Positions 44,601-52,375 of a DNA stretch of 64,000 bases are shown in pieces. Each line of letters opens with the position of its first letter. Positions within the stretch are counted from its first letter, which is position 1. The notes under the pieces are model-generated. The model had not been told where the DNA came from. It saw nothing but the letters and a program-made list of their open reading frames with translations, and did not search any database. The stretch is from contig JAUIFE010000031.1 of NCBI GenBank assembly GCA_030429565.1, forward strand, positions 39,567 to 103,566, read 5' to 3'. The stretch comes from Holophagae bacterium (GTDB taxonomy: Bacteria; Acidobacteriota; Holophagae; Acanthopleuribacterales; Acanthopleuribacteraceae). Both the position numbers and the translations under genes were made by a program.

Positions 44601-45312
44601 TTTCGGTTCCGAGGAACTTACCCCGTGGCGTCCTTGGCTGGTGACGGAGGGCTCCTTGCAGGATCTTGCCGATCGGGTATCGCCCCTTCAAGGTTTTATC
44701 GGCGAGGTGCCGGTGGGTTTGCCTTTGCGCGTTCATCGCCGTTGTCAGTCGCCGATGTTTGAGATTGCCAATCAAATTGCCTACGCCGGTACCATGATTT
44801 CGGCGGTGTTGCCGGCTAATGATTTGGTGCCGGCGAGTGCCTGGTTTGATATTCAAACAGCCTGCGTTTCTAAGAACGGTAAGTATTACAATCCCGGGGA
44901 AATTGATCAGGTTTTGGTGTTAATCGGCGAGCTTTTGGCGAACGGCATCGGGATCGACGAGCTCTACCTTTTGACGCCGTTTCGCACCATGTGTCACGAA
45001 CTGAAGCGGGCGTTGCGTGCCTGGAGCAAAAAGGCCGGCGATGTTTTACCGGACCCCTTTTTTGACAACAATGTCGGCACGGTGCACACGTTTCAAGGAA
45101 AGGAAGCGAACATTGTCATCTTGTGCTTGGTGTGCGACCCGAACCAGGCACAGGGAACCACCTTTGTCCAAGGCAAGCCCAATTTGCTTAATGTCGCCGT
45201 GACGCGAGCCAAAAAAACCCTTTTGGTTGTCGGCAATTACGATGTTTGGCGGGCAACATCTCTCGGCCAAATCATTTGCGAGCGACTGCACGTAACGGTT
45301 GGTCAAGGGTAG
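41686..45312 (+). CDS. Large superfamily 1 (UPF1/DNA2-like) helicase
   Basis: The 1208-residue product has Walker A GPPGTGKTT near residue 362, then TLVVDEAGQ (Walker B) near 924, GDPKQLQPVV (motif III) near 949, HTFQGKEANIVIL (motif V) near 1133 and AVTRAKKTLLVVGN (motif VI) near 1169. These are the marks of the UPF1/DNA2/NAM7 group (SF1B). About 560 residues lie between motifs I and II, with a strongly charged, Gln/Ala-rich segment at about 590-860 likely forming a coiled coil. The N-terminal 330 residues match nothing I know. No nuclease motif is visible. GAGGG lies 11 bases before the ATG. Such helicases act in RNA or DNA metabolism and some in phage defence. Confidence 0.9.
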   Translation: MDHDDLSYYRRILKYWAKIENYFIPEWRGGPDGSQPALRWHQDWPGIWQRYRAFEEDQDLRQQEAVAKKRDFKRRRFALLVHLQCHTGRYLLEGDPHAAFKKPPKTCVVTFLLCFESQKSATLAPFITFSDYHWAFNRLLLETLTQDPRNRQRDLPLGDVTTALQQDLMTQWAQVLVPASEREEAPFDVERFGRQVQQALLSVNRELAKNLWHTCGQNADFMAKNGCTELELYDDQGNKDGDYSIDNNGNVNFSWRWMMTDDSLKPDYMGPFFDCDLAYLQQAEKLSPCVKTLLSPPIQGVAVPRFVAHEAEQMQALLHPSALNLGRWPAPPRFGLALMQQLAINSSCGRLCDETPLLAVNGPPGTGKTTLVKDFIAEQFVQRSLKLAQQNPTKDWFAYRAGHAFSAIEPVLEHAVIVASANNKAVENISRELPQRDGIDPALHSQLAYFPEIAKPETWGPFCAVLGNNKNRTVFGTEVIQKLKDHLSRISEPLQLAKFANTLSKHGARFSYEATYRKWVKSEHFPDLITRLKNESAGAAFACVLSGCAANGDDWSAADAFLGDLSEPERKTLVVLLKKMAADHRRTADRRAKAAFEQAREVLLTNHLAVVSYRDQCIEYWNKSVAVSKFQSRLAIIKAELKTLAVPRRYAATDPEEVLRAYDEKETAYQRYVNEQKACHVAIAAAQERVATLEQTQRVFAALPWWRRLLSKGFWMFSFIPNTEAAIADLRGQIAALQTQAAQREEVIAVQAAELAKAADHLPYLRCQAEVQKIQRKIHRLSEEMKQLAAALAFPDDARPYLTQARHWRALSCEEDEHALEERLQLAMPWGVPRFNALRSALFVAAVTFNQRLIELSAGKIQWALEQMPDVIGGRVPGQADAREMRAWWSLVLLICPVISTTFASVQRQFSAFNEVGGFGTLVVDEAGQAIKYHALGLLQRCRRALIVGDPKQLQPVVTVPTFFDKKQAASVFGSEELTPWRPWLVTEGSLQDLADRVSPLQGFIGEVPVGLPLRVHRRCQSPMFEIANQIAYAGTMISAVLPANDLVPASAWFDIQTACVSKNGKYYNPGEIDQVLVLIGELLANGIGIDELYLLTPFRTMCHELKRALRAWSKKAGDVLPDPFFDNNVGTVHTFQGKEANIVILCLVCDPNQAQGTTFVQGKPNLLNVAVTRAKKTLLVVGNYDVWRATSLGQIICERLHVTVGQG

Positions 45313-45593
45313 CCGGCCCTTAATGAGGTCGTTGTTGTTTGGTTGTGATCCTGTGGCGAGTATTGGCTTGTCCGGCGGCATGTTTCCGGTAGAGGCATCA
45401 TTTCGTGAGGTTTGGGAAAAGGGTTGATGCCGACTTTTTGGTTACCTCACCTAAGTCTCGGCGCTTTTGGTTGATGGGCCCATGAAATCTCCTGGCCGGC
45501 CCTATTTAGCGCTTCTAAACGCATGGTATGGTGTCTTTTAATTTTTGTTGCTCGAACCCTTGTGTTGGTTCGGCCTCGTTTCAGGATTTTTTT

Positions 45594-46469
45594 ATGACAA
45601 TGCAGCTCTATCAAACCCGTGGCCGCCTCGGGGCCGCACCACTTTTTGTGCCATTTTTTGTTTTGTTTGGGGCCGTCGTGTTCGGCGGTTTCCATGGTTT
45701 CATTCATTTCCGTGCGCCGGATAACCCGATCATCAGTGCCATTGCTTTGGCGGCCTCGCTTTCGCTTGGTCAATCACTGGCTGGGTTGTTGAAGCGCGGC
45801 ACGTACTGGAGTAAGTGTGACAACCTTTGGTTTATGCGTGTGATGGGTTTAATCGCAGGCACGACGGCGCTTTACGTTTCTTGGGCCGTATATTTGACAC
45901 TTGTTTCTGCCGCTCAGGCTGAGTTTCGCCTCTTTGATTTGCTCCAAACCGCCGCCGATCCGGCTGCTATATGGCAGGGGATTCTGGCGACGCCGATGCA
46001 CAGCTCACTGTGGCGGCGTTTTGTCGGCGGCATGCCGCCCGCATGGCTGCCCTCGTTGCTGTGGGCGTTCGAAGCGTTGTTGGTCGGTGCGGTCGCCGCG
46101 TTTGGTTCCAGGCCGGATCAAACACTTTTTTGTGAGTCGTGTAACCGCTGGGCTGACCAAAGTGAAACGCTTTATTTTCATCGCGATGACGAAGACGACA
46201 GCCTTACGGAATCTTTGGAACAAGGGCGTATTAACGGCTTATTGGCGCGGGATGTCCTCGCGGACCCCGTTGATCAGAACTATTACGGCTTGGCGCTCGA
46301 TTGGTGCGGTGGCTGTGGTGAAACCGCGACGGTCGTCGCCGTCAAAAATACCCATTTCGTCGATGTCACCGATCCGAAGATCGAAGGTTCCGCCAACGAG
46401 TTGGACGTGCTGACGCCGCCAATGGTGTTGTCTCCGTCGGATTTTGCTCGGTTGCACGCTTTGCTATGA
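45594..46469 (+). CDS. Membrane protein with paired CxxC motifs
   Basis: ATG at 45594 is preferred to an earlier in-frame codon because AGGA lies 8 bases upstream and the membrane part begins directly after it. The 291-residue product has four predicted membrane helices (about 15-35, 45-65, 78-100, 153-170), then a soluble C-terminal part with CESC (near residue 183) and CGGC (near 243). These two knuckles would bind one zinc. It follows the helicase by 281 bases in the same direction. No known family is recognised; the combination of a helix bundle and a cytoplasmic zinc ribbon is seen in various uncharacterised proteins. Confidence 0.7.
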   Translation: MTMQLYQTRGRLGAAPLFVPFFVLFGAVVFGGFHGFIHFRAPDNPIISAIALAASLSLGQSLAGLLKRGTYWSKCDNLWFMRVMGLIAGTTALYVSWAVYLTLVSAAQAEFRLFDLLQTAADPAAIWQGILATPMHSSLWRRFVGGMPPAWLPSLLWAFEALLVGAVAAFGSRPDQTLFCESCNRWADQSETLYFHRDDEDDSLTESLEQGRINGLLARDVLADPVDQNYYGLALDWCGGCGETATVVAVKNTHFVDVTDPKIEGSANELDVLTPPMVLSPSDFARLHALL

Positions 46470-46945
46470 GAGAACGGTTAACTTGATCGGGCGTCATGCG
46501 ATTTAGCCGTGGTGGTGGAACACGCGGTTGACCTTCGCCTTTCGCAAAACCTTGTGTCGGTCGATTGGGAGAATCTTCGTACTATTCTCCGCCGGCGCCG
46601 AATTGACCCTAAACTGAGCTGGTTCTAACGGCGAATTGCATCACCTGTCTGGCTGCGACATCGCTTAAACCTAAAGTGAGCGATTCTTGGCGTCGCACTC
46701 GCGTAATCTGTTGCATGAAATCTCCCTGGTCTGCGCCCTTGCCGGAGAGGGTCGGGGCGAACTTTGGGATTTTCGGTTAAGGCGACTTGTTTAATGGGCG
46801 TGACGGACCTATACTTTCAAGGTAACAACCATCCAAAAAAAATTACAACCTTTGACCAGTACCTTCGCGGTGGTGACCTGTTGTTGGGTTTAGGGCGCGG
46901 ATTTTCCGCTGTGTTTTCACTTCAACCTTTAGGTGCGATCGCCAT
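46470..46945. other. Intergenic region with decayed mobile-element ends
   Basis: No supported gene. The decayed element ends are listed separately at 46606-46700. Confidence 0.3.
46606..46700. mobile_element. Decayed ends of the miniature inverted-repeat element
   Basis: Two segments, starting at 46606 (ACCCTAAACTGAGCTGGTTC) and 46669 (ACCTAAAGTGAGCGATTCTT), resemble the right-end sequence of the element read in reverse complement, including the following GGCG/GGTGGCG part. They point the same way and no opposite end is visible, so they look like remnants. Confidence 0.45.
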
Positions 46946-47899
46946 GTGTGGTGTGAAGGGGCCGGCGGAGGGCTAACCCAAGCGAGGTATCGAGTGCGTG
47001 ACGCCCAGAAACGAGATCCGTCGATGGGGAGCCCCCTAAGTTCCGATGCTGAAGCTGTGACGTCCTCCAATGCAGACCGAGGCATGCCGGCTGTGGAAAG
47101 CATGCCGAACGATTTTGTCTTGGCGACCCGTAGGAAAGGTCTTTCTGAGCCCCCGGCCGGTCGCCGCGCTCACTTAAGCCAAATGCAAGCACGTCACGGC
47201 GTTACGGCAACGATGGTTTCCTTTTTTGCCAAAGCTTTTCGGGTGCCTGCGAAGCATTACCTTTTTTTGTTGCTCACGTCTGCGAAAACCATCGTCGTCA
47301 TGGGTTTGGTGGGCGCTCTGCTTTCGATGCTCTACTTTAAATGGGTTTACTTTCAAGCAGGCGCGAAATTTTATGTGAGTTGCGGTGCGTTGCTTGTCTT
47401 TGATATTTGGGTGTTTTACGCAGCGGCAACACGGTGGTTCCTCGAAGGTTTTTCACGGAGCTTTCCCGATTGTGTCCTTCCAGATGCGGGCGTTGTGCCG
47501 GTTGGATCGATGTTTGTTGCCGGCAATGTGATCGTTGGGTCCAGTTTTTTGGGCGGTTTCCTTTGCCTTGTTCCAGGTTTGCTCCTGTTTTGGATGCACC
47601 TATTCGTTCCTGTGGTAATGGTTGAGACCGGTTTGGGACCGTTTCCCGCCATGAAACGGTCCCGGCGGATTTTTTTTGAGAAATTCAGGACTCTGATACC
47701 TGCGATGCTCGTCGGAACCCTGTGCTTGCTTCTCGCAGGCCTGCCGCCCATGCTCTTTTCAAATGACTATGCGGTAACGGCTTTAGAGTGGTGGCTCACC
47801 ACTTTAGCTATCTATCTTCCGTCACTTCTGTTTATAAGCTTGGCGTTGCGTGTTCTGTGTTTGGTTTATCACGACCATTTCTACGAAGTGGTGGCGTGA
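46946..47899 (+). CDS. Multi-pass membrane protein upstream of the propeller/protease array
   Basis: The frame is open from GTG at 46946, but the real start may be at ATG 47024, 47183 or 47213; no site is clearly best. The secure part (from about residue 90 of the longest form) has six hydrophobic segments and AMKRSRRIFFEKFRTLIPAML, a motif resembling membrane proteins of the DUF975/GdpP-membrane type in which a basic amphipathic helix precedes a membrane pair. Its stop overlaps the region of the next gene start by one base (TGATG) if 47899 is used, so it is probably cotranscribed with the A1-B1 pair. Function unknown. Confidence 0.65.
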   Translation: MWCEGAGGGLTQARYRVRDAQKRDPSMGSPLSSDAEAVTSSNADRGMPAVESMPNDFVLATRRKGLSEPPAGRRAHLSQMQARHGVTATMVSFFAKAFRVPAKHYLFLLLTSAKTIVVMGLVGALLSMLYFKWVYFQAGAKFYVSCGALLVFDIWVFYAAATRWFLEGFSRSFPDCVLPDAGVVPVGSMFVAGNVIVGSSFLGGFLCLVPGLLLFWMHLFVPVVMVETGLGPFPAMKRSRRIFFEKFRTLIPAMLVGTLCLLLAGLPPMLFSNDYAVTALEWWLTTLAIYLPSLLFISLALRVLCLVYHDHFYEVVA

Positions 47900-47916
47900 T
47901 GGCGATGGAAGCAACC

Positions 47917-49359
47917 ATGAAACAACGACGGCGTTTGTCCCTGCTTGTTGTTCTTTTTTGCCCCGTCCTTTGGGCATTGCCTCCGGTGCCGACTCGCCCG
48001 AATCAGATTGTGGCCGACAAAGGGTTGGTCAGCGGTTTGGTCGATGTGATTTTACAAAGCCGCTTGCCGGCGGCCGATGACGGAGGTCAGGCGGGAATGC
48101 CGGTTGCCGCCGTCTTTCAAAAAACGGATAGGGGTCGGTTGCAGTTAATCCTTCCTTTTGACAAAACTCGTGCCATACCGCTCGAAACCCATCCGTTGCT
48201 CACGAAGGGAATGGATATCATTCCGGTGAAGGATGGGCGTTATCTGATCTGTCACACAGGGGAAGCATTACATTCCTTTGAGGTGACACCCGCTGGGTTA
48301 CGCCACCGACACACCTTAAAGGGGCTGGATGAGCGCAGTGTCTTTGCCGTTTATGACGATATGTTGGCTCTTTATACGGCGCGAGACCAAATTGTGGTCT
48401 ACAGCGTGCCGGATTTTCAAGAGATCCAGCGGTTTTTATCGCCCTTTGAAGGTCGGCTTTCGGGGATCGGTTTACACGGTGTCGGCCGGCGTCAGTTGTA
48501 CGCTGCTTATGGCAATTATCCGCCGCGCATCGGCACCTTCAATCTTGATCGAATGAACTTCCCGCAACGGGTGGGGGAAGCCAAGGGACGGCTTCGTCGG
48601 TCGACTTACAAGGGCGATCCCATGCTTGCAGCTCCTGCCCCGGCATGGGGTCGGCCGGTTCTGGCAACCAAAGGTTTACCCTGTGCCGTGTTTGACCCTG
48701 AGAAAGAAGGAATGATTCTTCAGCGGGATATGGCGTTAACGACCGAGGGCATTCTTCTGGACGATCAGAAGCGGGTTTTGCGTTATTCGGGAGAGAGCCA
48801 TCTGCACCATCGCAACCCCGATAATTTGAAGTTCATCATCAACATGGCCGGTACCTTATGGCTTGGCCTTACGTCGAAAACCTCGGATGTGGATTTCCGT
48901 CTCGAAGGGCCGCTTTTGGCGCAACACGGGCGTCGACACTTGGTTGATGTGGTTTTTACGTACCCTAAAAATCCTTTGCTCAATGATCCACTGAACAAAA
49001 TCTGCGGCCTCGTCTTGCTTGAACGCGAAGCCCTGCTGCTCATTCGTCCCGAGTACATTCAATACTTTTCTGTCCCGTTACAAAACCTTCAGCGCTTTCT
49101 AGAACCCAAGGATTTGGTGATGCTTTCAAAGCCGCCGGATACGCCGCGACAGGACCAAGACGTCGAAAAAGTTTTGAAAGTGCTTTCAGGGAGTGGTGGC
49201 GTTACCTTCGAGGTCATGACGGCGCCGGCAGGCTTTTCACTGTCCCGCGACGGGAAGATGCGTTTCCGTTCCTCGGGCCAACGCAAGCGGGCCGAGGTGG
49301 TGATGTTGCGTGTTCGCAATCAAGCGGGTGGCGAAATCTTCTTTGGTTTTGAGATTTAG
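47917..49359 (+). CDS. Exported propeller-like protein A1 with C-terminal Ig-like domain
   Basis: ATG at 47917 is chosen: GGAAG lies 7 bases upstream and the start gives a typical signal peptide (MKQRRRLSLLVVLFCPVLWA). ATG codons at 47899 and 47905 are alternatives. The 480-residue product is a paralogue of the gene at 52376 (481 residues). The middle has repeated strand pairs (DGRYLICHTGEALHSFEVTPAGL, DDMLALYTARDQIVVYSVPDF) that suggest a beta-propeller. The last 60 residues, VLSGSGGVTFEVMTAPAGFSLSRDGKMRFRS, match the pattern of putative Ig (He_PIG-like) domains: Pro-x-Gly-hydrophobic-Ser...Gly-x-hydrophobic. The B1 gene follows 10 bases later. Function unknown. Confidence 0.75.
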   Translation: MKQRRRLSLLVVLFCPVLWALPPVPTRPNQIVADKGLVSGLVDVILQSRLPAADDGGQAGMPVAAVFQKTDRGRLQLILPFDKTRAIPLETHPLLTKGMDIIPVKDGRYLICHTGEALHSFEVTPAGLRHRHTLKGLDERSVFAVYDDMLALYTARDQIVVYSVPDFQEIQRFLSPFEGRLSGIGLHGVGRRQLYAAYGNYPPRIGTFNLDRMNFPQRVGEAKGRLRRSTYKGDPMLAAPAPAWGRPVLATKGLPCAVFDPEKEGMILQRDMALTTEGILLDDQKRVLRYSGESHLHHRNPDNLKFIINMAGTLWLGLTSKTSDVDFRLEGPLLAQHGRRHLVDVVFTYPKNPLLNDPLNKICGLVLLEREALLLIRPEYIQYFSVPLQNLQRFLEPKDLVMLSKPPDTPRQDQDVEKVLKVLSGSGGVTFEVMTAPAGFSLSRDGKMRFRSSGQRKRAEVVMLRVRNQAGGEIFFGFEI

Positions 49360-49369
49360 GAGGCGCCTG

Positions 49370-51913
49370 ATGTCGCACGGGACCATGCCGCGATCAAGGC
49401 TTCGGCCAATTTTAGGCCTGTTCATCGGGGTCATGGGTATCGTGGTTGTTCATCCGCAGACGGGATGGTCGCTTCTTAAAGGGGGCGAAGTACCAAGCGT
49501 GAATCACATTGCAGCGAGCGCCTTTGCGGCCAAGCCTGCCGTTGGAACCGCGGCAACGCCGCCGGAGCATGCCGCACGGGCGTTACGAGGTCTGGTCTTT
49601 ATCCGAACCCCCAAAGGGATGGGCAGTGGTTTTGTGGTGAAAAAAGAGCAAAGTACCGTCTTCATTGTTACCAACCTGCGGTTGGTGCGCGAAACCTTTG
49701 TCGGCGGCAACAATGGGTTTGGCAGCACCTACGAGGCGATGGAGGTTGTGTTCTTTCGGGGCACTGAACGCGAGGTTCGCCGGAAAACCGGCGTCTATGC
49801 CGTGTTTGAAACGGGTGATTTGGCAATGTTACGGGTCGAGAATTGTCCCGAAGGGGTTCAAGCCTGCCCGCTTGCAAAGGGGGCGGAACCCTATGAAACC
49901 ATGCCGGTTACCGTTTTGGGCTACATCTTCGATAATCCGCTGACAGGACCGCATGCTAAAACGCCAACCCATCGCCAGGCCTATATTTCAAGCTTGCGCT
50001 ATGGCAAAACCTTCGTGCTGGAACGGCTCCAGATTGATCGAAGTTTTGATTGGGGGAATTGCGGCGGACCGGTCTTGAATGGGCAAGGTGAGGTGATGGG
50101 TGTTGCCGTGGTGCCGATTGCCGGAAGTGGGATGGACGGCACCGAGATTACCTTTGCCGTTGCCGGGAATCGACTGCAGTGTTTTCTTGATGGAGCCTTG
50201 GATTTTTTTCGGCGACCGGCGGGTTTTGACTTCGACAAATTGAAAGGCCGACGCGAGGTTAAAACGAAGATGATCTTGGCCGACCCGTTTCAGCGCATTG
50301 TCGAATTTGGACTGTTACGGCACAACGGGCCGCCCCCAATAGCCGCCATCCAGGCACCCTTTTCCGCCCTTGGGGAACCCGTTTTAACGCGCAAGGTCAC
50401 ACCCGGCAGTGACCTTGTCGTTCCGTTGGTTGTGGTCGGGGATGGACGCTCGCCGGTTTGGTACCAAGTCTGGGTTCGCCATAAAGATACCGCGAAGAAA
50501 ACCTATTTCGCTCCCTTTGCACCAGGCCAATCGGCAGATCGTTACGACCGTTTGTTTGCCGCCGCCGAGCGGTTGGAGCGGGGGTCGGTTAAAGTATCGC
50601 GGCCGGATCCGCGCACCAACCTGCCGATGGCGACCGTACCGGATGATTTATTTCCCGCTCATGAAATGCCGGCAAGCGATTGGTCGTTGCCCGCGCAACC
50701 GGGCCAAAAAATTCGAACTATTGACATGCCAGGTCATTTCAAGAGCGTGCGCAGGGCTGATCAGGGGCGGCTGTGGGTAGTTCAGTTGGAGAATGTTGCG
50801 GCCTTGGCGGTGTTGGATTTTGAGCACGGTGTGTGGCGGGGTTTTTTGCCTTTTCCAGATGGGTCGCTGTTCGCCGCCGGCGGTAGGCGTTTGGTGGTGA
50901 GTGATTCGACCCGAACCACATTAACCTGTTACGATTTGGCGACACTCAAACCAATCGCGACGCGAAAGGTCCCCGTGGACGGGCCTGTTTTTGCCATGGG
51001 AATGGGTCTCTATAACGAAAAACGGCTGGTCTTGTTGTTTGAAGGAGGCAGAGAATACCGTTTAAGCGCCGCCCTGTACGATCTTGAACATTTTCAGCTT
51101 TATCCGCTGGAAATGTCAGGACGGGCGCCGCGGCGTTGGGTGTATCCCGAAATCTTTATGGATCCCCTGGCGCGTTTCTTTTTCCTTCGCAGCAGCAACC
51201 AATCCATGCTTCGGTATTTCCTTGCGATTGAAGACGGCAAAGTGGCCGTGCAGTTCGAGAAAGTAGGCTTCGCCACTGGGGTCTCGCCGCACGGTATCAC
51301 TTACGGTAGCAAGGGCATGGGGCATCATCGTTATCAGTTGCTAAGTGTTCAAGATCAGATTCTTGCGATGGATCCTCAAAGCGGCTGTTACTTATTAGTG
51401 GATCAGCGAGGGTATCGCGACAAAGGGACCTGGTTCGGGGTGACCTTGTTTGATCCTACGGGTCAGAAAGTGGCCCGTCTTGATGATGTTTACCTCGCCC
51501 TTGGCGAGCACAGCGTGTCAAACCCGTTGCCGCGATTGTTCTTTGATCGCACCGCCAAGTACTTGGCTTATGTCGGCGAAGCTCAGGAAGCCGTTTACGT
51601 TGTGCCGATTGACATTCAGGCGCTTGCGAAACGGCAAAACCGATCGTACTTGTTTCTTGCCTCAAAACTCGGGGGCGTTGTCGCCCCGGATCGACCCTTT
51701 CAACAGGCGATTGAGGTCTGGAGCTCTTCCGGCGGGGTAACCTACAAACTGATCGAGGGTCCGCCGGGGCTAACGGTTAGTGGCACGGGTCGATTGGTGT
51801 GGGATCGGCCCTACATTTCGGAAGAACCGCGTGGCCATCAGGCGCGGATTTTGGTTTCAAATCGAGAAAAAATCCGCCTCGAGCATCATTTTTTTCTTCA
51901 GGTCATGCCATGA
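49370..51913 (+). CDS. Trypsin-fold pseudoprotease/propeller protein B1
   Basis: ATG at 49370 has AGGAGG 6 bases upstream. The product (847 residues) has an N-terminal hydrophobic signal, then a trypsin-like fold (about 74-270). By alignment with the paralogue B2, the catalytic His position is Arg104 (TNLRLV for TNAHVL), Asp150 is kept (GDLAML), and the Ser position is Cys231 (GNCGGP for GNSGGP). It should therefore not be a serine protease; cysteine-type activity without the His is unlikely. After it come a linker (DPFQRIVEFGLL), a propeller-like region (about 440-760) and a C-terminal Ig-like domain (GPPGLTVSGTGRLVWDRP). It forms a tight pair with A1. Confidence 0.85.
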   Translation: MSHGTMPRSRLRPILGLFIGVMGIVVVHPQTGWSLLKGGEVPSVNHIAASAFAAKPAVGTAATPPEHAARALRGLVFIRTPKGMGSGFVVKKEQSTVFIVTNLRLVRETFVGGNNGFGSTYEAMEVVFFRGTEREVRRKTGVYAVFETGDLAMLRVENCPEGVQACPLAKGAEPYETMPVTVLGYIFDNPLTGPHAKTPTHRQAYISSLRYGKTFVLERLQIDRSFDWGNCGGPVLNGQGEVMGVAVVPIAGSGMDGTEITFAVAGNRLQCFLDGALDFFRRPAGFDFDKLKGRREVKTKMILADPFQRIVEFGLLRHNGPPPIAAIQAPFSALGEPVLTRKVTPGSDLVVPLVVVGDGRSPVWYQVWVRHKDTAKKTYFAPFAPGQSADRYDRLFAAAERLERGSVKVSRPDPRTNLPMATVPDDLFPAHEMPASDWSLPAQPGQKIRTIDMPGHFKSVRRADQGRLWVVQLENVAALAVLDFEHGVWRGFLPFPDGSLFAAGGRRLVVSDSTRTTLTCYDLATLKPIATRKVPVDGPVFAMGMGLYNEKRLVLLFEGGREYRLSAALYDLEHFQLYPLEMSGRAPRRWVYPEIFMDPLARFFFLRSSNQSMLRYFLAIEDGKVAVQFEKVGFATGVSPHGITYGSKGMGHHRYQLLSVQDQILAMDPQSGCYLLVDQRGYRDKGTWFGVTLFDPTGQKVARLDDVYLALGEHSVSNPLPRLFFDRTAKYLAYVGEAQEAVYVVPIDIQALAKRQNRSYLFLASKLGGVVAPDRPFQQAIEVWSSSGGVTYKLIEGPPGLTVSGTGRLVWDRPYISEEPRGHQARILVSNREKIRLEHHFFLQVMP

Positions 51914-52375
51914 ACAGTGGACGTAACCGTCTTTTTCCTTTTTTGCCAGTGGGGATCTTCGGTTCCTCACGAAGGGGTGCCGACCTGCCTCGCAGGATCG
52001 GTTGGGTCTGCGCTGAGTGGTGCTGTTTGAGACGCGCGTATGGCAACCATGGCAAACCATTGTCAACCAGGCCACAGCAGGCAAGCTTGGCCCGAAATCT
52101 CAGGCCGTCACCCGCCGCCAAATCGCCCGGGCCAAAAAAGGGGCGCGTGTGTGTGCCGTGGTGGGCGAGGGCATCGAGCCGGTTAAAGGCAAGGCTTGCC
52201 GCAACAGGCAAGAACCACTTGCAAGGAGGCGCCCATGCAGCGATTCACGGTGGGCGCTAGGACAAGGCGTGAGGCCACAGCCAACCGTTGCAAAAACGGA
52301 CGCTCGGTTCCGCCGCATCAAACTCGTTCTGCCTTGTGTGGTTTGGAAGGGAAAGCCGTTGCAACGGAAGGCTTG
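51914..52375. other. Intergenic region between B1 and A2
   Basis: Two overlapping plus-strand frames (51910-52260 and 52017-52376) have no recognisable product and biased composition, so neither is accepted. This gap of 462 bases breaks the A1-B1 and A2-B2 pairs and may carry a separate promoter. Confidence 0.35.
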
